From an uncultured Bacteroidales bacterium (GTDB lineage Bacteria; Bacteroidota; Bacteroidia; Bacteroidales; Paludibacteraceae): 64,000 bases of DNA. Below the pieces are notes generated by a model. The model was not told the origin of the DNA. It did not search any database and saw only the letters and a list, made by a program, of their open reading frames with translations. The position numbers were made by a program, and so were the translations under genes. Below are positions 17,481 to 27,200 of the stretch, one piece after another; the stretch's first letter is position 1, and each line of letters starts with the position of its first letter. The stretch is taken from contig CACZEL010000013.1 in the NCBI GenBank assembly GCA_902780235.1, positions 1 to 64,000 on the forward strand, written 5' to 3'.

Positions 17481-18203
17481 TTACAGTTGTGCACCAAGCG
17501 CGTTGTATTTCACGCCATTCTTGATGATAACCATTTGACCGTTCTCAATGGTCTTATGTGCTTTTACTTGATCCAAGACGTTTTCAATAGCCTGCTCGTC
17601 GTCATTGCCATCGGTGAAGTACCATGCGTCAATGCAGAGTTGGGTAGTAGCTGTGTTGTCGTTGGTAAGCAAGTTGAACAGATAACCCGTTGTGAGGGGT
17701 TGTGCAAAGGAAACACCCTTGTCGAAGATGTCGTACATAGGCACCTCGATGGTCTGCCAAGTCTGGTTGTCTTTCGGATCTACCATAGCCGCCAAGTCGA
17801 GCGTGCAATCGTCTTTAACAACGGTAAGAGTCCAATAGGGCACATCGGTTTTGCAAACGATGACCATTTTCCAATCCTCGGTGATCGCAGAAAGATCGAG
17901 TGAGGAGTTAACAGCCCATGTTGCTCCGTAGTAACCGGAAGCAGGTGCACCGGTGTTATCCGAGTGGCACATGAAATAGAGGTAGCTGAAGCCCGAAGGA
18001 CCGGCATCGGAGCTGGACTCCAGAGAGCAAGTGAGTGACTGATCACCCCAGTCACGAATCCAAAGCATGAGTTCCGTTTTCTCCATGATGGAGGTGTTGG
18101 CACTTGCCGGAACGGCACGTTCGTCACCCATTACGTAGTAACGTGCTGCGAAGGATGAACCTGCTACGAGAAGCATAAGTCCCAAAAAGATAGATTTTTT
18201 CAT
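17481..18203 (-). CDS. Secreted single-module protein with C-terminal tail
   Basis: This 240-residue protein has a signal peptide (MKKSIFLGLMLLVAGSSFA). It consists of one copy of the beta-rich module seen in the surface operon: it opens RYYVMGDERAVP, continues LDLSAITEDWKMVIVCKT and WQTIEVPMYDIF, and closes LCIDAWYFTDG. The tail IENGQMVIIKNGVKYNALGAQL follows after a short linker. It sits between the GH78-like enzyme and the GH128 genes, so the module is probably a glycan-binding unit for the same substrate. No named family is recognised. Confidence 0.65.
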   Translation of the reverse strand: MKKSIFLGLMLLVAGSSFAARYYVMGDERAVPASANTSIMEKTELMLWIRDWGDQSLTCSLESSSDAGPSGFSYLYFMCHSDNTGAPASGYYGATWAVNSSLDLSAITEDWKMVIVCKTDVPYWTLTVVKDDCTLDLAAMVDPKDNQTWQTIEVPMYDIFDKGVSFAQPLTTGYLFNLLTNDNTATTQLCIDAWYFTDGNDDEQAIENVLDQVKAHKTIENGQMVIIKNGVKYNALGAQL

Positions 18204-18259
18204 ACGTTTAACATTTGTTTGGTTAATAATAGGAGTTTATTATGATCCCCAAGGGATTT

Positions 18260-19855
18260 TTATTTAAACACATTCGGATATCTCTGCATAAAATAGACCG
18301 GCGTACAACTCCATGCATGGCAAGCGGAGTTGGCAGGGAAGAAGTCATAGGGAGAAAGGAAATCATCTTTCGGGTCATAGGCTTCCCAATAGGTGTCGGC
18401 TCCCCGTTTGATCATACCTCCCCAATAATCGACGAGATACGCTTTGGCTTCCGTATTCATGCCGCACATAAGCATTGCTTCGATCAGATAATGCGTACCG
18501 TACGGCGTACCGGGCATAAGGGAATGAGGCATTGCCAAGGCCGTTTCTAGGGCTTTTGCTCCTTGTTTGGCATTCAGTATCCCACTTTTGACGGCCCACG
18601 TTTGTGCGAGAATAGAGACTTGTTTATTCGGTCCACTAACCATCACTCCGCGTTTAGAATCATACATGAATCGGAGGGCTGCAGTGCTCATCTTCCGGGC
18701 AATAAGGGGATAATGCTTCACCTCATTTTCAAGTCCTAACATCTTTGCCAATTCATAGGTCTCTTTTAGCGCAAAGACCGTAGCACATTGCATAGGCGTA
18801 GAGACATCCAGTCCGTCCCGCCAATCGAAGAAAATCCATACTTGCCGTTTATGTATATCAAAGATATAATCGTCATTGAGATAGGATAATGCATCTTCAA
18901 TCTGCCGTTTGGCAACGGGCCACAAGTCGAGTGCTGTCTCTTTGTCCTGCGTATCGATGAGATACTCTTTGAGCGTAGAGTTCCACAACAAGGAGTATGT
19001 GATCATATACGAACTGTCCTGTGCATGCGGGGTAGGACGCTCGAAGATATTACTTACGATAGTACCGTCCTCGGCCACTAAGCCGGCAAAGAGATAGAGA
19101 CAGCGGCGCGTGAGATCAAAATTCCGGAAGCTATACCTGTTTGCCAATGACTCGAGATAAAGGTCTCCAGCCCAAAGGCGTTGATCCCGTTTGGGTCCAT
19201 CTTCATAAACTGTCTGCATGCATTCGCGGAGCGTCTCGATACCCACGCGGTATATGGCATGCTCTTCGTAAGACAGTCCGTCAGGTTCCTCTACTTGTTC
19301 ATCGCCCGCGGAAGAGACGGCATCGAAAGTCACCCTGTTGAGTGCACAGTCAAAATCCATGCTGGCGCCGATCACTTCGATACGCAGATAGCGTCCAGCC
19401 AGACGTCGCGGCAGTGTAATGGATTGGTCCACTTCAAAGATATTGATTATCTCATCCTGCATCCATGCGCGACTGAGCCATGCTGTCCAAGGTTCCAGAG
19501 GAGTATTCATTTCCGCCGGCAGTTCTCCCATCATGAGCCTAAGTCTGATCGGGGCATCCTGGCAACGGCGTAAGGTCTTGGTAGAAAGCGACAGATATCC
19601 TACCATATGCCGTCCGAAATCGAAGGTGAAAGACTGTCCGACAGCTAAGGGACGTTCATAGACGGTTTGAGGCGATAAGGAAGAAACATCATATCGCCAT
19701 CCCTGGAAAGCAGCCGTGTCCTGTACGGGTTCGACCATACGGACGGGTACGCAAAGCGTATGGTGCAATGCGGGTTTTGCTTCTTCTGCCTTACGCAACC
19801 ATTCTTGCTGGGGTGCGAAGAAAGTAGTTGCCAAAAGGATAAACAACGTTTTCAT
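18260..19855 (-). CDS. GH78-like (alpha/alpha)6 glycoside hydrolase
   Basis: This 531-residue exported protein has the N-terminus MKTLFILLATTFFA. An N-terminal jelly-roll (about 50-180) includes TFDFGRHMVGYLSLS. A six-hairpin domain carries the family signature DGPKRDQRLWAGDLYLES at about 232-249, a variant of the rhamnosidase DxxxRxxRxxW motif, and later IFFDWRDGLD and ADTYWEAYDP. It is shorter than typical GH78 enzymes (about 850-1000 residues). It may act on an alpha-rhamnoside different from the substrate of the 12162-14711 enzyme, or on another sugar. It ends before the 17481-18203 gene with a 56-base gap, and starts just after the GH3 gene stop. Confidence 0.75.
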   Translation of the reverse strand: MKTLFILLATTFFAPQQEWLRKAEEAKPALHHTLCVPVRMVEPVQDTAAFQGWRYDVSSLSPQTVYERPLAVGQSFTFDFGRHMVGYLSLSTKTLRRCQDAPIRLRLMMGELPAEMNTPLEPWTAWLSRAWMQDEIINIFEVDQSITLPRRLAGRYLRIEVIGASMDFDCALNRVTFDAVSSAGDEQVEEPDGLSYEEHAIYRVGIETLRECMQTVYEDGPKRDQRLWAGDLYLESLANRYSFRNFDLTRRCLYLFAGLVAEDGTIVSNIFERPTPHAQDSSYMITYSLLWNSTLKEYLIDTQDKETALDLWPVAKRQIEDALSYLNDDYIFDIHKRQVWIFFDWRDGLDVSTPMQCATVFALKETYELAKMLGLENEVKHYPLIARKMSTAALRFMYDSKRGVMVSGPNKQVSILAQTWAVKSGILNAKQGAKALETALAMPHSLMPGTPYGTHYLIEAMLMCGMNTEAKAYLVDYWGGMIKRGADTYWEAYDPKDDFLSPYDFFPANSACHAWSCTPVYFMQRYPNVFK

Positions 19856-19858
19856 ATA

Positions 19859-21730
19859 TCAATATGTTAGTCCAAAACCTATATCAAACAGGGTTCGTGC
19901 GGGTTGTGCAAGACCTTCCCGATAGCATACCTTATTGGGATCACCGTCCGAGGAAGGAAAGTTCGCAGCGCTGGGCACGTCGGCATAACGCTCATAGAAA
20001 GGCATGGGCAGTTTACCGGCGGGAGCCACCGATCCAGTAAGCACATCGGTGATGGCATGTCCTGCTTCCTGACCGGGTAACCACGCCATCAAGATGGCAT
20101 CCACGTAGGGAACGATGTCTGTCAGTTCGATACCGGATCCCATATTCAGCACGAGCACGACCGGTTTTTTCTCTGCATGAAAAGTTTCCGCTGCATCCAT
20201 GACCATGTTGCGCTCAACCGAAGTCAGATAATAATCTCCCTCGACCAGTTGTCGATCCCCTCCTTCTCCTGCCATACGTTGCAAGGTGATGACGCAGATA
20301 TCGTTCTTTTTCGCCATACGACGCAATTCCGTTTTGGTCCATTTCAATTCACTCACGTAAGGCATGAACCATGCGGATTCTTGCGGTTGCACACTTCGTG
20401 AATGTCTGATATGCGACAAGTATCGCTGTTCGGGTATGGTATCGAGCGTGAAGCCTTGCTCTGTAAGCGCTTGGCTGAGCACCACTTTGTATGCTTTGGT
20501 GACCGCTCCGGAACCGGTTCCACCGGTATAGGTATCATACGATCCTTTCCCCAAGAGAGCTATTGAGCGTGGGGCAGGAGCAAGCGGCAGTGCGCGTTCG
20601 TTTTTCAGAAGCACCATTCCTTTTGCAGCCGCTTCGCGCGCCAAAGCCGCATGTGCTGTCAGCATCTGATGTAGATCCGTATTATCCGGATTGGTTTTTC
20701 CCTGATTGATAAAACTCGGACATTTGCGAATGATACGCAGTATATTACGCAGGTTGCGATCGAGTACCGTTTCTTCCAATCGTCCGTCCCGAACCGCAGC
20801 GATGAGGGTATCAATCTGCTCTTGCGTACCGGGCATGAGCATGTCATTCCCGGCTTGTTGCATCCGGATCGGATCTTCTTCCGCCCACCAGTCAGTCATC
20901 ACAAAACCGTCAAAACCCCATTCTCCGCGAAGTATATTGGTAAGCAGATACGTATTCTCCGAGGCATAGACACCATTAATCTTGTTATAAGCCGACATGA
21001 TGGTCCATGGTTGCGCATCGCGTACCACTTGTTCAAAGGGTTTGAGATACAGGTCTCGCAAGACGGTCTCATCTACCTGCACATCAATACCATTGCGGAA
21101 TGTCTCTTGGTTGTTGACCGCAAAATGCTTGACACAAGCGCCTACGCCGACCGATTGCACTCCGCGTACGTAGGCAGCAGCCATTTGACCGGCTACCAGT
21201 GGATCGGAAGACATATATTCATAGTTTCTTCCGCACAGCGGATTGCGCATGATATTGATGCCAGGTGCCAAGAGGATGTCCACACCGTAATAGCGCATCT
21301 CTTTTCCGATAGCCTGTCCAACACGATAGACGAGAGCGGTGTCTCGTGTTGCTGCCAGAAGTGCTGTTGAAGGGAATGCCGTACAAACACTATCAATACG
21401 CAAGCCGACGGGGCCGTCAGCCAGAACAATACTCGGTATGCCCAAGCGCGGAATAGCATAACTGACACCGGCTGCACCGCTCACTTTACCTCGCATTGTT
21501 GCCGTATTGCCTTGATAGGTATCCCAGTAACCTTCGGGAACCGGTTCGCGATGACGCGTAGCAGGAGCTGCCTCGGGAACGAGGTTCCAGTCCTTACATG
21601 TGCCGACGAGTAGCGACACTTTCTCCTCTAATGTCATGGCTGCAATGACACGTTCGTCGGAAGAGCGTCCCAGACGAGGAGTGCAGCCGCATAAGAATGC
21701 CAAAAACACTATGTATATTGATTTTCTCAT
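19859..21730 (-). CDS. GH3 beta-glucosidase, lipoprotein, without the C-terminal FnIII domain
   Basis: This 623-residue protein has a lipoprotein signal (LAFLCGC; Cys16). The N-terminal TIM-like domain carries VKHFAVNNQE (about 200-209) and the nucleophile motif FDGFVMTDWW with Asp280. The C-terminal alpha/beta sandwich includes MAGEGGDRQ (acid/base region) and LPGQEAGHAITDVLTG. The chain stops right after FGLTY, where most GH3 beta-glucosidases continue into an FnIII-like domain of roughly 70-100 residues. The next gene's ATG follows three bases later, so this is the natural end. It probably removes beta-glucosyl units from oligosaccharides made by the GH128 enzymes. Confidence 0.85.
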   Translation of the reverse strand: MRKSIYIVFLAFLCGCTPRLGRSSDERVIAAMTLEEKVSLLVGTCKDWNLVPEAAPATRHREPVPEGYWDTYQGNTATMRGKVSGAAGVSYAIPRLGIPSIVLADGPVGLRIDSVCTAFPSTALLAATRDTALVYRVGQAIGKEMRYYGVDILLAPGINIMRNPLCGRNYEYMSSDPLVAGQMAAAYVRGVQSVGVGACVKHFAVNNQETFRNGIDVQVDETVLRDLYLKPFEQVVRDAQPWTIMSAYNKINGVYASENTYLLTNILRGEWGFDGFVMTDWWAEEDPIRMQQAGNDMLMPGTQEQIDTLIAAVRDGRLEETVLDRNLRNILRIIRKCPSFINQGKTNPDNTDLHQMLTAHAALAREAAAKGMVLLKNERALPLAPAPRSIALLGKGSYDTYTGGTGSGAVTKAYKVVLSQALTEQGFTLDTIPEQRYLSHIRHSRSVQPQESAWFMPYVSELKWTKTELRRMAKKNDICVITLQRMAGEGGDRQLVEGDYYLTSVERNMVMDAAETFHAEKKPVVLVLNMGSGIELTDIVPYVDAILMAWLPGQEAGHAITDVLTGSVAPAGKLPMPFYERYADVPSAANFPSSDGDPNKVCYREGLAQPARTLFDIGFGLTY

Positions 21731-22590
21731 TTAGCAGGAACGAACTTATGTATCCAAGCTTGGTTGCTTCCTTCTTTGTATATCTTAGTCATCAGTACCG
21801 AGTCATTGAGTGTGAGGATGGTGTAATCATGTTGTCCCTGGCACTCGCTCGGTATAGGAGGCAAAAATCCGTCGCCGGTTAAAAGCAGGTGATACCGCCC
21901 GTCTTTGGTATCCATCGGAGTCAAAATCTCCCAACTCTCGGTATAGTCGGCACATTCGAACTCATTACTGTCCAAACCCGAAGTGCCGTTTGTAATATGA
22001 CGATAGGTTTTCTCCGCATTGAGGACAAAAGTAATCCGATCGTCATAGACGCCGTTATGACTTCCGCGTTCGGCTGCCCACCAGTAGTCTGTAGCGTACT
22101 CAATAATCCAAGTCTTGATGTCAATCAGGCCGTAATATCCTGTTTCTTCCGACAACATCCATGTTTTACCTTCGTCCGCATCGCAACCGCCCGTGAGCGC
22201 AGTGTATAACTCGTTTTCACACACCGTTTCGTCCATCGCGTCTATGGTGAAATGCACCTCTACTCCGGGCGCCATTCCGTTTTTGTTATAAGCGGCTGCC
22301 TCTACGGTATAGTTTCCGGCAAACTCAAAGCGTCGATCTACGCATTGCTGTGTATAGCGTTTTGTGCCTATTGTCCAGACGGCCACCCATCCCTCGGCTA
22401 CGTCCATGATAAAATGGACCATATTCGGATCTTCCGCATCAACGACCGCTCTCGGGTTCATTGCCGCTACTACGTCTGCATTGGTATTTGCCTCCAGGGT
22501 CGGAAGATCGTCCATGAAATTCTTGGGCTTACAGCCGATCATGATCAGCAGCACCATCAGTAGGGTATATACAACAGATTTCTTTTTCAT
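21727..22590 (-). CDS. PKD-type surface lipoprotein of the SusCD locus
   Basis: This 287-residue lipoprotein starts at MKKKSVVYTLLMVLLIMIGC (lipobox MIGC); an alternative start lies four codons upstream at 22602. Residues 45-115 form a PKD/Ig-like domain (AEGWVAVWTIGTKRYTQQC, GNYTVEAAAYNKNG). The rest is a beta-rich region with many aromatic residues (TWIIEYATDYWWAAERG, WEILTPMDTKDGRYHLLL), the sort of surface that binds glycans. It follows susD directly and overlaps the GH3 start by four bases. By position it is a SusE/F-like surface glycan-binding protein. Confidence 0.72.
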   Translation of the reverse strand: MKKKSVVYTLLMVLLIMIGCKPKNFMDDLPTLEANTNADVVAAMNPRAVVDAEDPNMVHFIMDVAEGWVAVWTIGTKRYTQQCVDRRFEFAGNYTVEAAAYNKNGMAPGVEVHFTIDAMDETVCENELYTALTGGCDADEGKTWMLSEETGYYGLIDIKTWIIEYATDYWWAAERGSHNGVYDDRITFVLNAEKTYRHITNGTSGLDSNEFECADYTESWEILTPMDTKDGRYHLLLTGDGFLPPIPSECQGQHDYTILTLNDSVLMTKIYKEGSNQAWIHKFVPAK

Positions 22591-22603
22591 ACTATCCATC
22601 ATT

Positions 22604-24232
22604 TTAATATCCGGGGTTTTGTTTCAGTTTATAGCTACCTTCGGTACGGTCAATCTCCAAAGAGGGTATGGGCAGGTATTTCCAATTATCATTCCACACT
22701 CGCGAATAATTGCCAATATCATCCGAACCGCTCAGAATAGCCGATATGTCGCACGGTGTCACATCGGCTGCGTGACTCCAACGAACGAGATCCCAGAAAC
22801 GATGTCCTTCCGCAAGGAATTCCAATCGGCGTTCTTGCATGATGGCTTCCATGGAAACCGTCACGTAGTGCGGACTACCGGATTTGTAATCCTCATCGGG
22901 GAATGCACGTTTGCGAACCAGATTGAGATTGGTTTGCGCTACATTGGTCCATCCTTTTCTCCAACTTACTTCTGCCAGATTCAAAAGGCATTCCGAATAA
23001 CGGAAGACACGAATATTGTTATTGAAATTCAATTCGGGATCGTATGGACAATCGTTATATCCTTTACGCGCCGTATATTTCTTGTTATAGTAACCGGTAT
23101 GGTTGGCCCTTTCTGCCCAAGATATATTTATTCCCAGCGAGTCCTGTAGCATCTGCTTGCGTGCAGCGATATCAATAATTCCGCCATCTCTACGTTGATC
23201 TTTTTCGTCATAGAGAAGCCATGCTTGCTTGCGCACAGGACCGAATCCCCATCCGTCAGCCAACTCAGGGTCACCGTCCAAGCCGTTTATCCCGATGAAT
23301 TTCGGATAGATCGTTCCTTCTCCGCCTTGAGGCCACGACCATGAACCGGATTCAGAGCGGTGATTGATCTCCCAGATACTTTCTGATTTATTCATTGACT
23401 CCGGATTGGTGACAAACTCATATTCACCTAACCATATCCGGTCGAAGTCTTCGCACAACATGAACATTTGGGATTTCTTGATAGCATCCATGTCGTCGTA
23501 AACCTGGTCAAAACGAGTGATGTCATTCTGATACAAAACGACTCTGGCGCGTAGCATTCGTGCTGCAAAGATTGTCACTCTGCCCCAATCGCTCTCAGCC
23601 GGTCGGTCCATTAAACGATAGGTTCCGGTCAGATCACTTTTCTCGCAGCAATAATCCAAATCCGCCATGATATGGGGATATACCTCATCTGCAGTGATTT
23701 GCTGTGCGAAGTAAGGCGCTTCCAACACATGGTCGTAATAAGGGATATTGCCCCAGAATTTCCACAGCCAATGATAGTACCATGCTCTCAAGAAGCGAGC
23801 CTCTGCTTCATATCGTTCTGCAAGAGCAGGATCAATATCGGTCACATTAGGCAGATTATCAATCACTGTGTTGCATCTTTGAACGCCGGTGTACATACAC
23901 TCCCACAGCGACTGAGGGGCATCAATTGCCATCATCTGGAAGCGTTGCATTTGATGGAAAAAGTTGTCGGACCCTTTATCTCCTCCGACATAGATGTCAT
24001 CCGCTCTCAGATCACTGAGGAACATGAATTGGTTATATCCCCCGTAATAGTCCGTCCATTGCAAGGGGTCATACGCACCGACAAGTGCTTTAAATATCTG
24101 TGCTTCGGTTTTGTAATAATCATCCAGCAAGTCAGCCGATGTGGATTTGATATCCAAAAAACTGTCGCCGCACGACGAGAAGCACATCGTTCCGATGAGC
24201 AACCCGATAATATACACATGTTTCGTTTTCAT
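22604..24232 (-). CDS. SusD-family outer-membrane lipoprotein (RagB/SusD)
   Basis: This 542-residue protein starts at MKTKHVYIIGLLIGTMCFSSC (lipobox FSSC); a longer reading to 24295 would overlap susC and lacks a signal peptide at its N-terminus. SusD features include the early FLDIKSTSADLLDDYYKTEAQI helix, TPR-like helices with RYEAEARFLRAWYYHWLWKFWGNIPY, and the C-terminal RRLEFLAEGHRFWDLVRWS and YLPIPSLEID...QNPGY. It caps the SusC barrel and binds the incoming oligosaccharide at the cell surface. It lies 11 bases downstream of susC in the same operon. Confidence 0.93.
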   Translation of the reverse strand: MKTKHVYIIGLLIGTMCFSSCGDSFLDIKSTSADLLDDYYKTEAQIFKALVGAYDPLQWTDYYGGYNQFMFLSDLRADDIYVGGDKGSDNFFHQMQRFQMMAIDAPQSLWECMYTGVQRCNTVIDNLPNVTDIDPALAERYEAEARFLRAWYYHWLWKFWGNIPYYDHVLEAPYFAQQITADEVYPHIMADLDYCCEKSDLTGTYRLMDRPAESDWGRVTIFAARMLRARVVLYQNDITRFDQVYDDMDAIKKSQMFMLCEDFDRIWLGEYEFVTNPESMNKSESIWEINHRSESGSWSWPQGGEGTIYPKFIGINGLDGDPELADGWGFGPVRKQAWLLYDEKDQRRDGGIIDIAARKQMLQDSLGINISWAERANHTGYYNKKYTARKGYNDCPYDPELNFNNNIRVFRYSECLLNLAEVSWRKGWTNVAQTNLNLVRKRAFPDEDYKSGSPHYVTVSMEAIMQERRLEFLAEGHRFWDLVRWSHAADVTPCDISAILSGSDDIGNYSRVWNDNWKYLPIPSLEIDRTEGSYKLKQNPGY

Positions 24233-24243
24233 ATTCTTCCTGG

Positions 24244-27200
24244 TTAGAATACAACATTTGCTCCTACACTGAGTGTTCGACTTTGCGGGTAGCAACCGGC
24301 ATCAATACCGATGCTCGTACCGCCCGAACCGATTTCCGGATCGAAACCGTCATAAGACGTAAAGGTAAGCAAGTTCTCCGCAGAGAAATATACCCTTATT
24401 TTCTGGAAATGAATCGTCTTCATCCATTTCTGCGGCAAAGAATAACCGAATTGGAGAGTTTTCAAACGCAGGTACGATCCGTTTTTGATATACAGGTCAC
24501 TTGAGCGCCAGTTATTATTCGGGTCTTGCTCCGTGACACGCGGAATACGTGTACTGGTATTTGCACCGGTCCAGCGCTCCAGCATCCAAGCTGGCTGGTT
24601 GGAAAGGGAAAGATCGGGACGACGCGTAGCATCAAAAATCTGATTCCCTGCTATTCCTTGGAAGAACAAGCTCAGATCGAGTCCGTTCCAATCAACGCTG
24701 AACGTGAATGCATAGGTAATATCCGGCATACCTTTACCAATTTTTGTACGGTCGTCATCATTGATTTGTCCGTCTCCGTTAAAGTCCACAAACCGTACAT
24801 CACCCGGATGAGCATTCGGTTGGAGTAACTGCCCGTTTGCGTTGACATAACTGTCTATCTCCGCTTGCGTTTGGAACAAACCATCCGTTTTGTATCCGTA
24901 GAAGAAGGGATATACCTCACCGTTCAATGCCCGACTGACAACACCAACGCCTTGTACGTTGTCCAGATTGCTGGATCCTGTTTCATTGCCATAGTCAATC
25001 AGTTTGTTTTTGAGGTATGTGATATTTCCGGAGATGTCAAAATTAACCGGTCCGGCATGGAATTTATAGCGCAAATCGGCTTCTATACCCCAGTTCAGCA
25101 TTTTACCGCCATTCGTCCAAGGTTGCTCAATACCTACATAACTTGGTAGCAGGGCCGGCATCAACATGTCTTCCGTCGTTTTGTAGAACCAATCCAGATT
25201 AAAGGTAAGAGCATTACTCAGGAAGCCAAACTCGATACCGACATCAGTCTGACGGCTTGTTTCCCATTTGAGATTCGGATTGGCGAGACGTCCCTGCCGA
25301 ACACCCGTGATGATGGCTTCTGCTTCTCCACGACCGAAAGTATAATTGCTTCCGCTCACGATGAGAGAGGTATAAGCGAAATCGCTGATGCGGTCATTAC
25401 CGTTCATACCCCATGATGCGCGGATCTTCAGGCCGGAGAAAGCTTCCGGCACTTTCTCCCAAAAATCTTCATGGGCAATATTCCATCCCAAGGAGAAAGA
25501 AGGAAAGAGTCCCCATCGGTTATTTCGACCGAACTTGTCCGAACCGTCGCAACGAAGCGAGCCTTGGAAGATATAGCGTTCCTTATAGTTATAGTTGATT
25601 CGCGCAAAATAGGATGCATTGGCACTATAGCTGCGTCCGCCACTGGTGCGCTGATCGTTTACACTACCTTGCGCATAGTCAATGGTAGCTTTATAGGGGT
25701 CATTGCTAGGGAGGTCATATGCCGTTCCGCTCACATAACTATAACTCGTTTTGGATGCCGACTGACCTAACAAGAAACCTATCTCATGGCCGGAGAACTC
25801 ATGGTCGTAGAACAAGAGATTCTCTACTTGCCAAGTAAAAGTACGGCTTTGGGAAGATGAAACGGAACTATTGATTGAACTTCCCGCTCCTCCTGAACTG
25901 AGATAATACGGATAGCCGTATCCGTCATAGCGTCCGAAATTAAAATCGGTATTAAAGCTGGATTTGAATTTCAAACCGTCGTATATCTCCAATTCGGCAG
26001 TCAAATTACCCGTGAACCGGTCGCTGTAATTCCATCCTCCCGGCAATTCGAGACTGGCAATCGGATTTATGACCTCACTCATGGTGATATTCGGTATGGA
26101 ATACACCCGTCCGTCTTTATCCGTGACGGCCGTCGGATATTTGGTCAACACGGCATCGGGATCGGACGCATAGACAGGTTGTGTCGGATCAATCAGCAAT
26201 GCGGATCCCAAGGGAGAATAGAAAGCGGAGTTTTCCGCAATGCCCGTAGCCGCTACGTTGGAATAGCTGATATTACTGGTAAGTGTTAGATGGTTGAGCC
26301 ATTTGCGTTCGTTGGTGTCAATGATTTTATATACATTATTATCGCGCACACTATAGCGCGTGTAATTACTGCGCTTGAAGTTGCCACCGACGATACCTTG
26401 CTGATCAAAATAACCGAAACTGACGAAATAGGTCACATGCTTGCCACCTCCGTTGACGCTGACCTGATGACTCTGCACCGGTGCATTGTAATTAAAGAGC
26501 TCATCTTGCCAGTTCGTTCCGGGATCGGTAGTGATAACCAGGAAATAGGGCGTTGATCCATCGTTGATACGCGATTCGTTCAAAATGGTCTGATACCAAG
26601 GTCCATTGAGTACGGCTTTCATCTTCCATGGGTTCTGCCATCCGATATTCATATCATAGTTGATACTCACCTTCTGCTCAAACGATCCATTCTTGGTTGT
26701 TACGAGGATGACACCGTTCGCACCTTTGGTACCATAGATAGCTGCCGATGCGGCATCCTTCAGCACCTCAATGGACTCGATATCCGTCGGGTTGAGATAA
26801 TCGATATTCCCCACCGGCATACCGTCCACGACATAGAGCGGGCTGGCATCGTTGATGGTGCCGATACCGCGAATATTGACACGTGTACCGGCTCCCGGTT
26901 GACCGGAGGAAGAAGTGATGGTAACACCGGAAGCTTTGCCTTTGAGCATATTATCCACACGTGTCGGAATCACTTTCTCCAAGTCATCCGCCGTCACTTT
27001 GCTGATAGCCGCCGTGACGACCGATTTCTTTTGGGTACCGTATCCAACGACCACTACCTCTTCCAAGGCTTGCATGTCTTCACTCAAGAGCACCCTCTTC
27101 GCTTTGGAAGCGGGCAACGTCTGACTGACATATCCCATATATGAGAACTCCAGCACGGCCTCTTGAGTCTGAACGGACAATTCATATCGTCCGTCCATAT

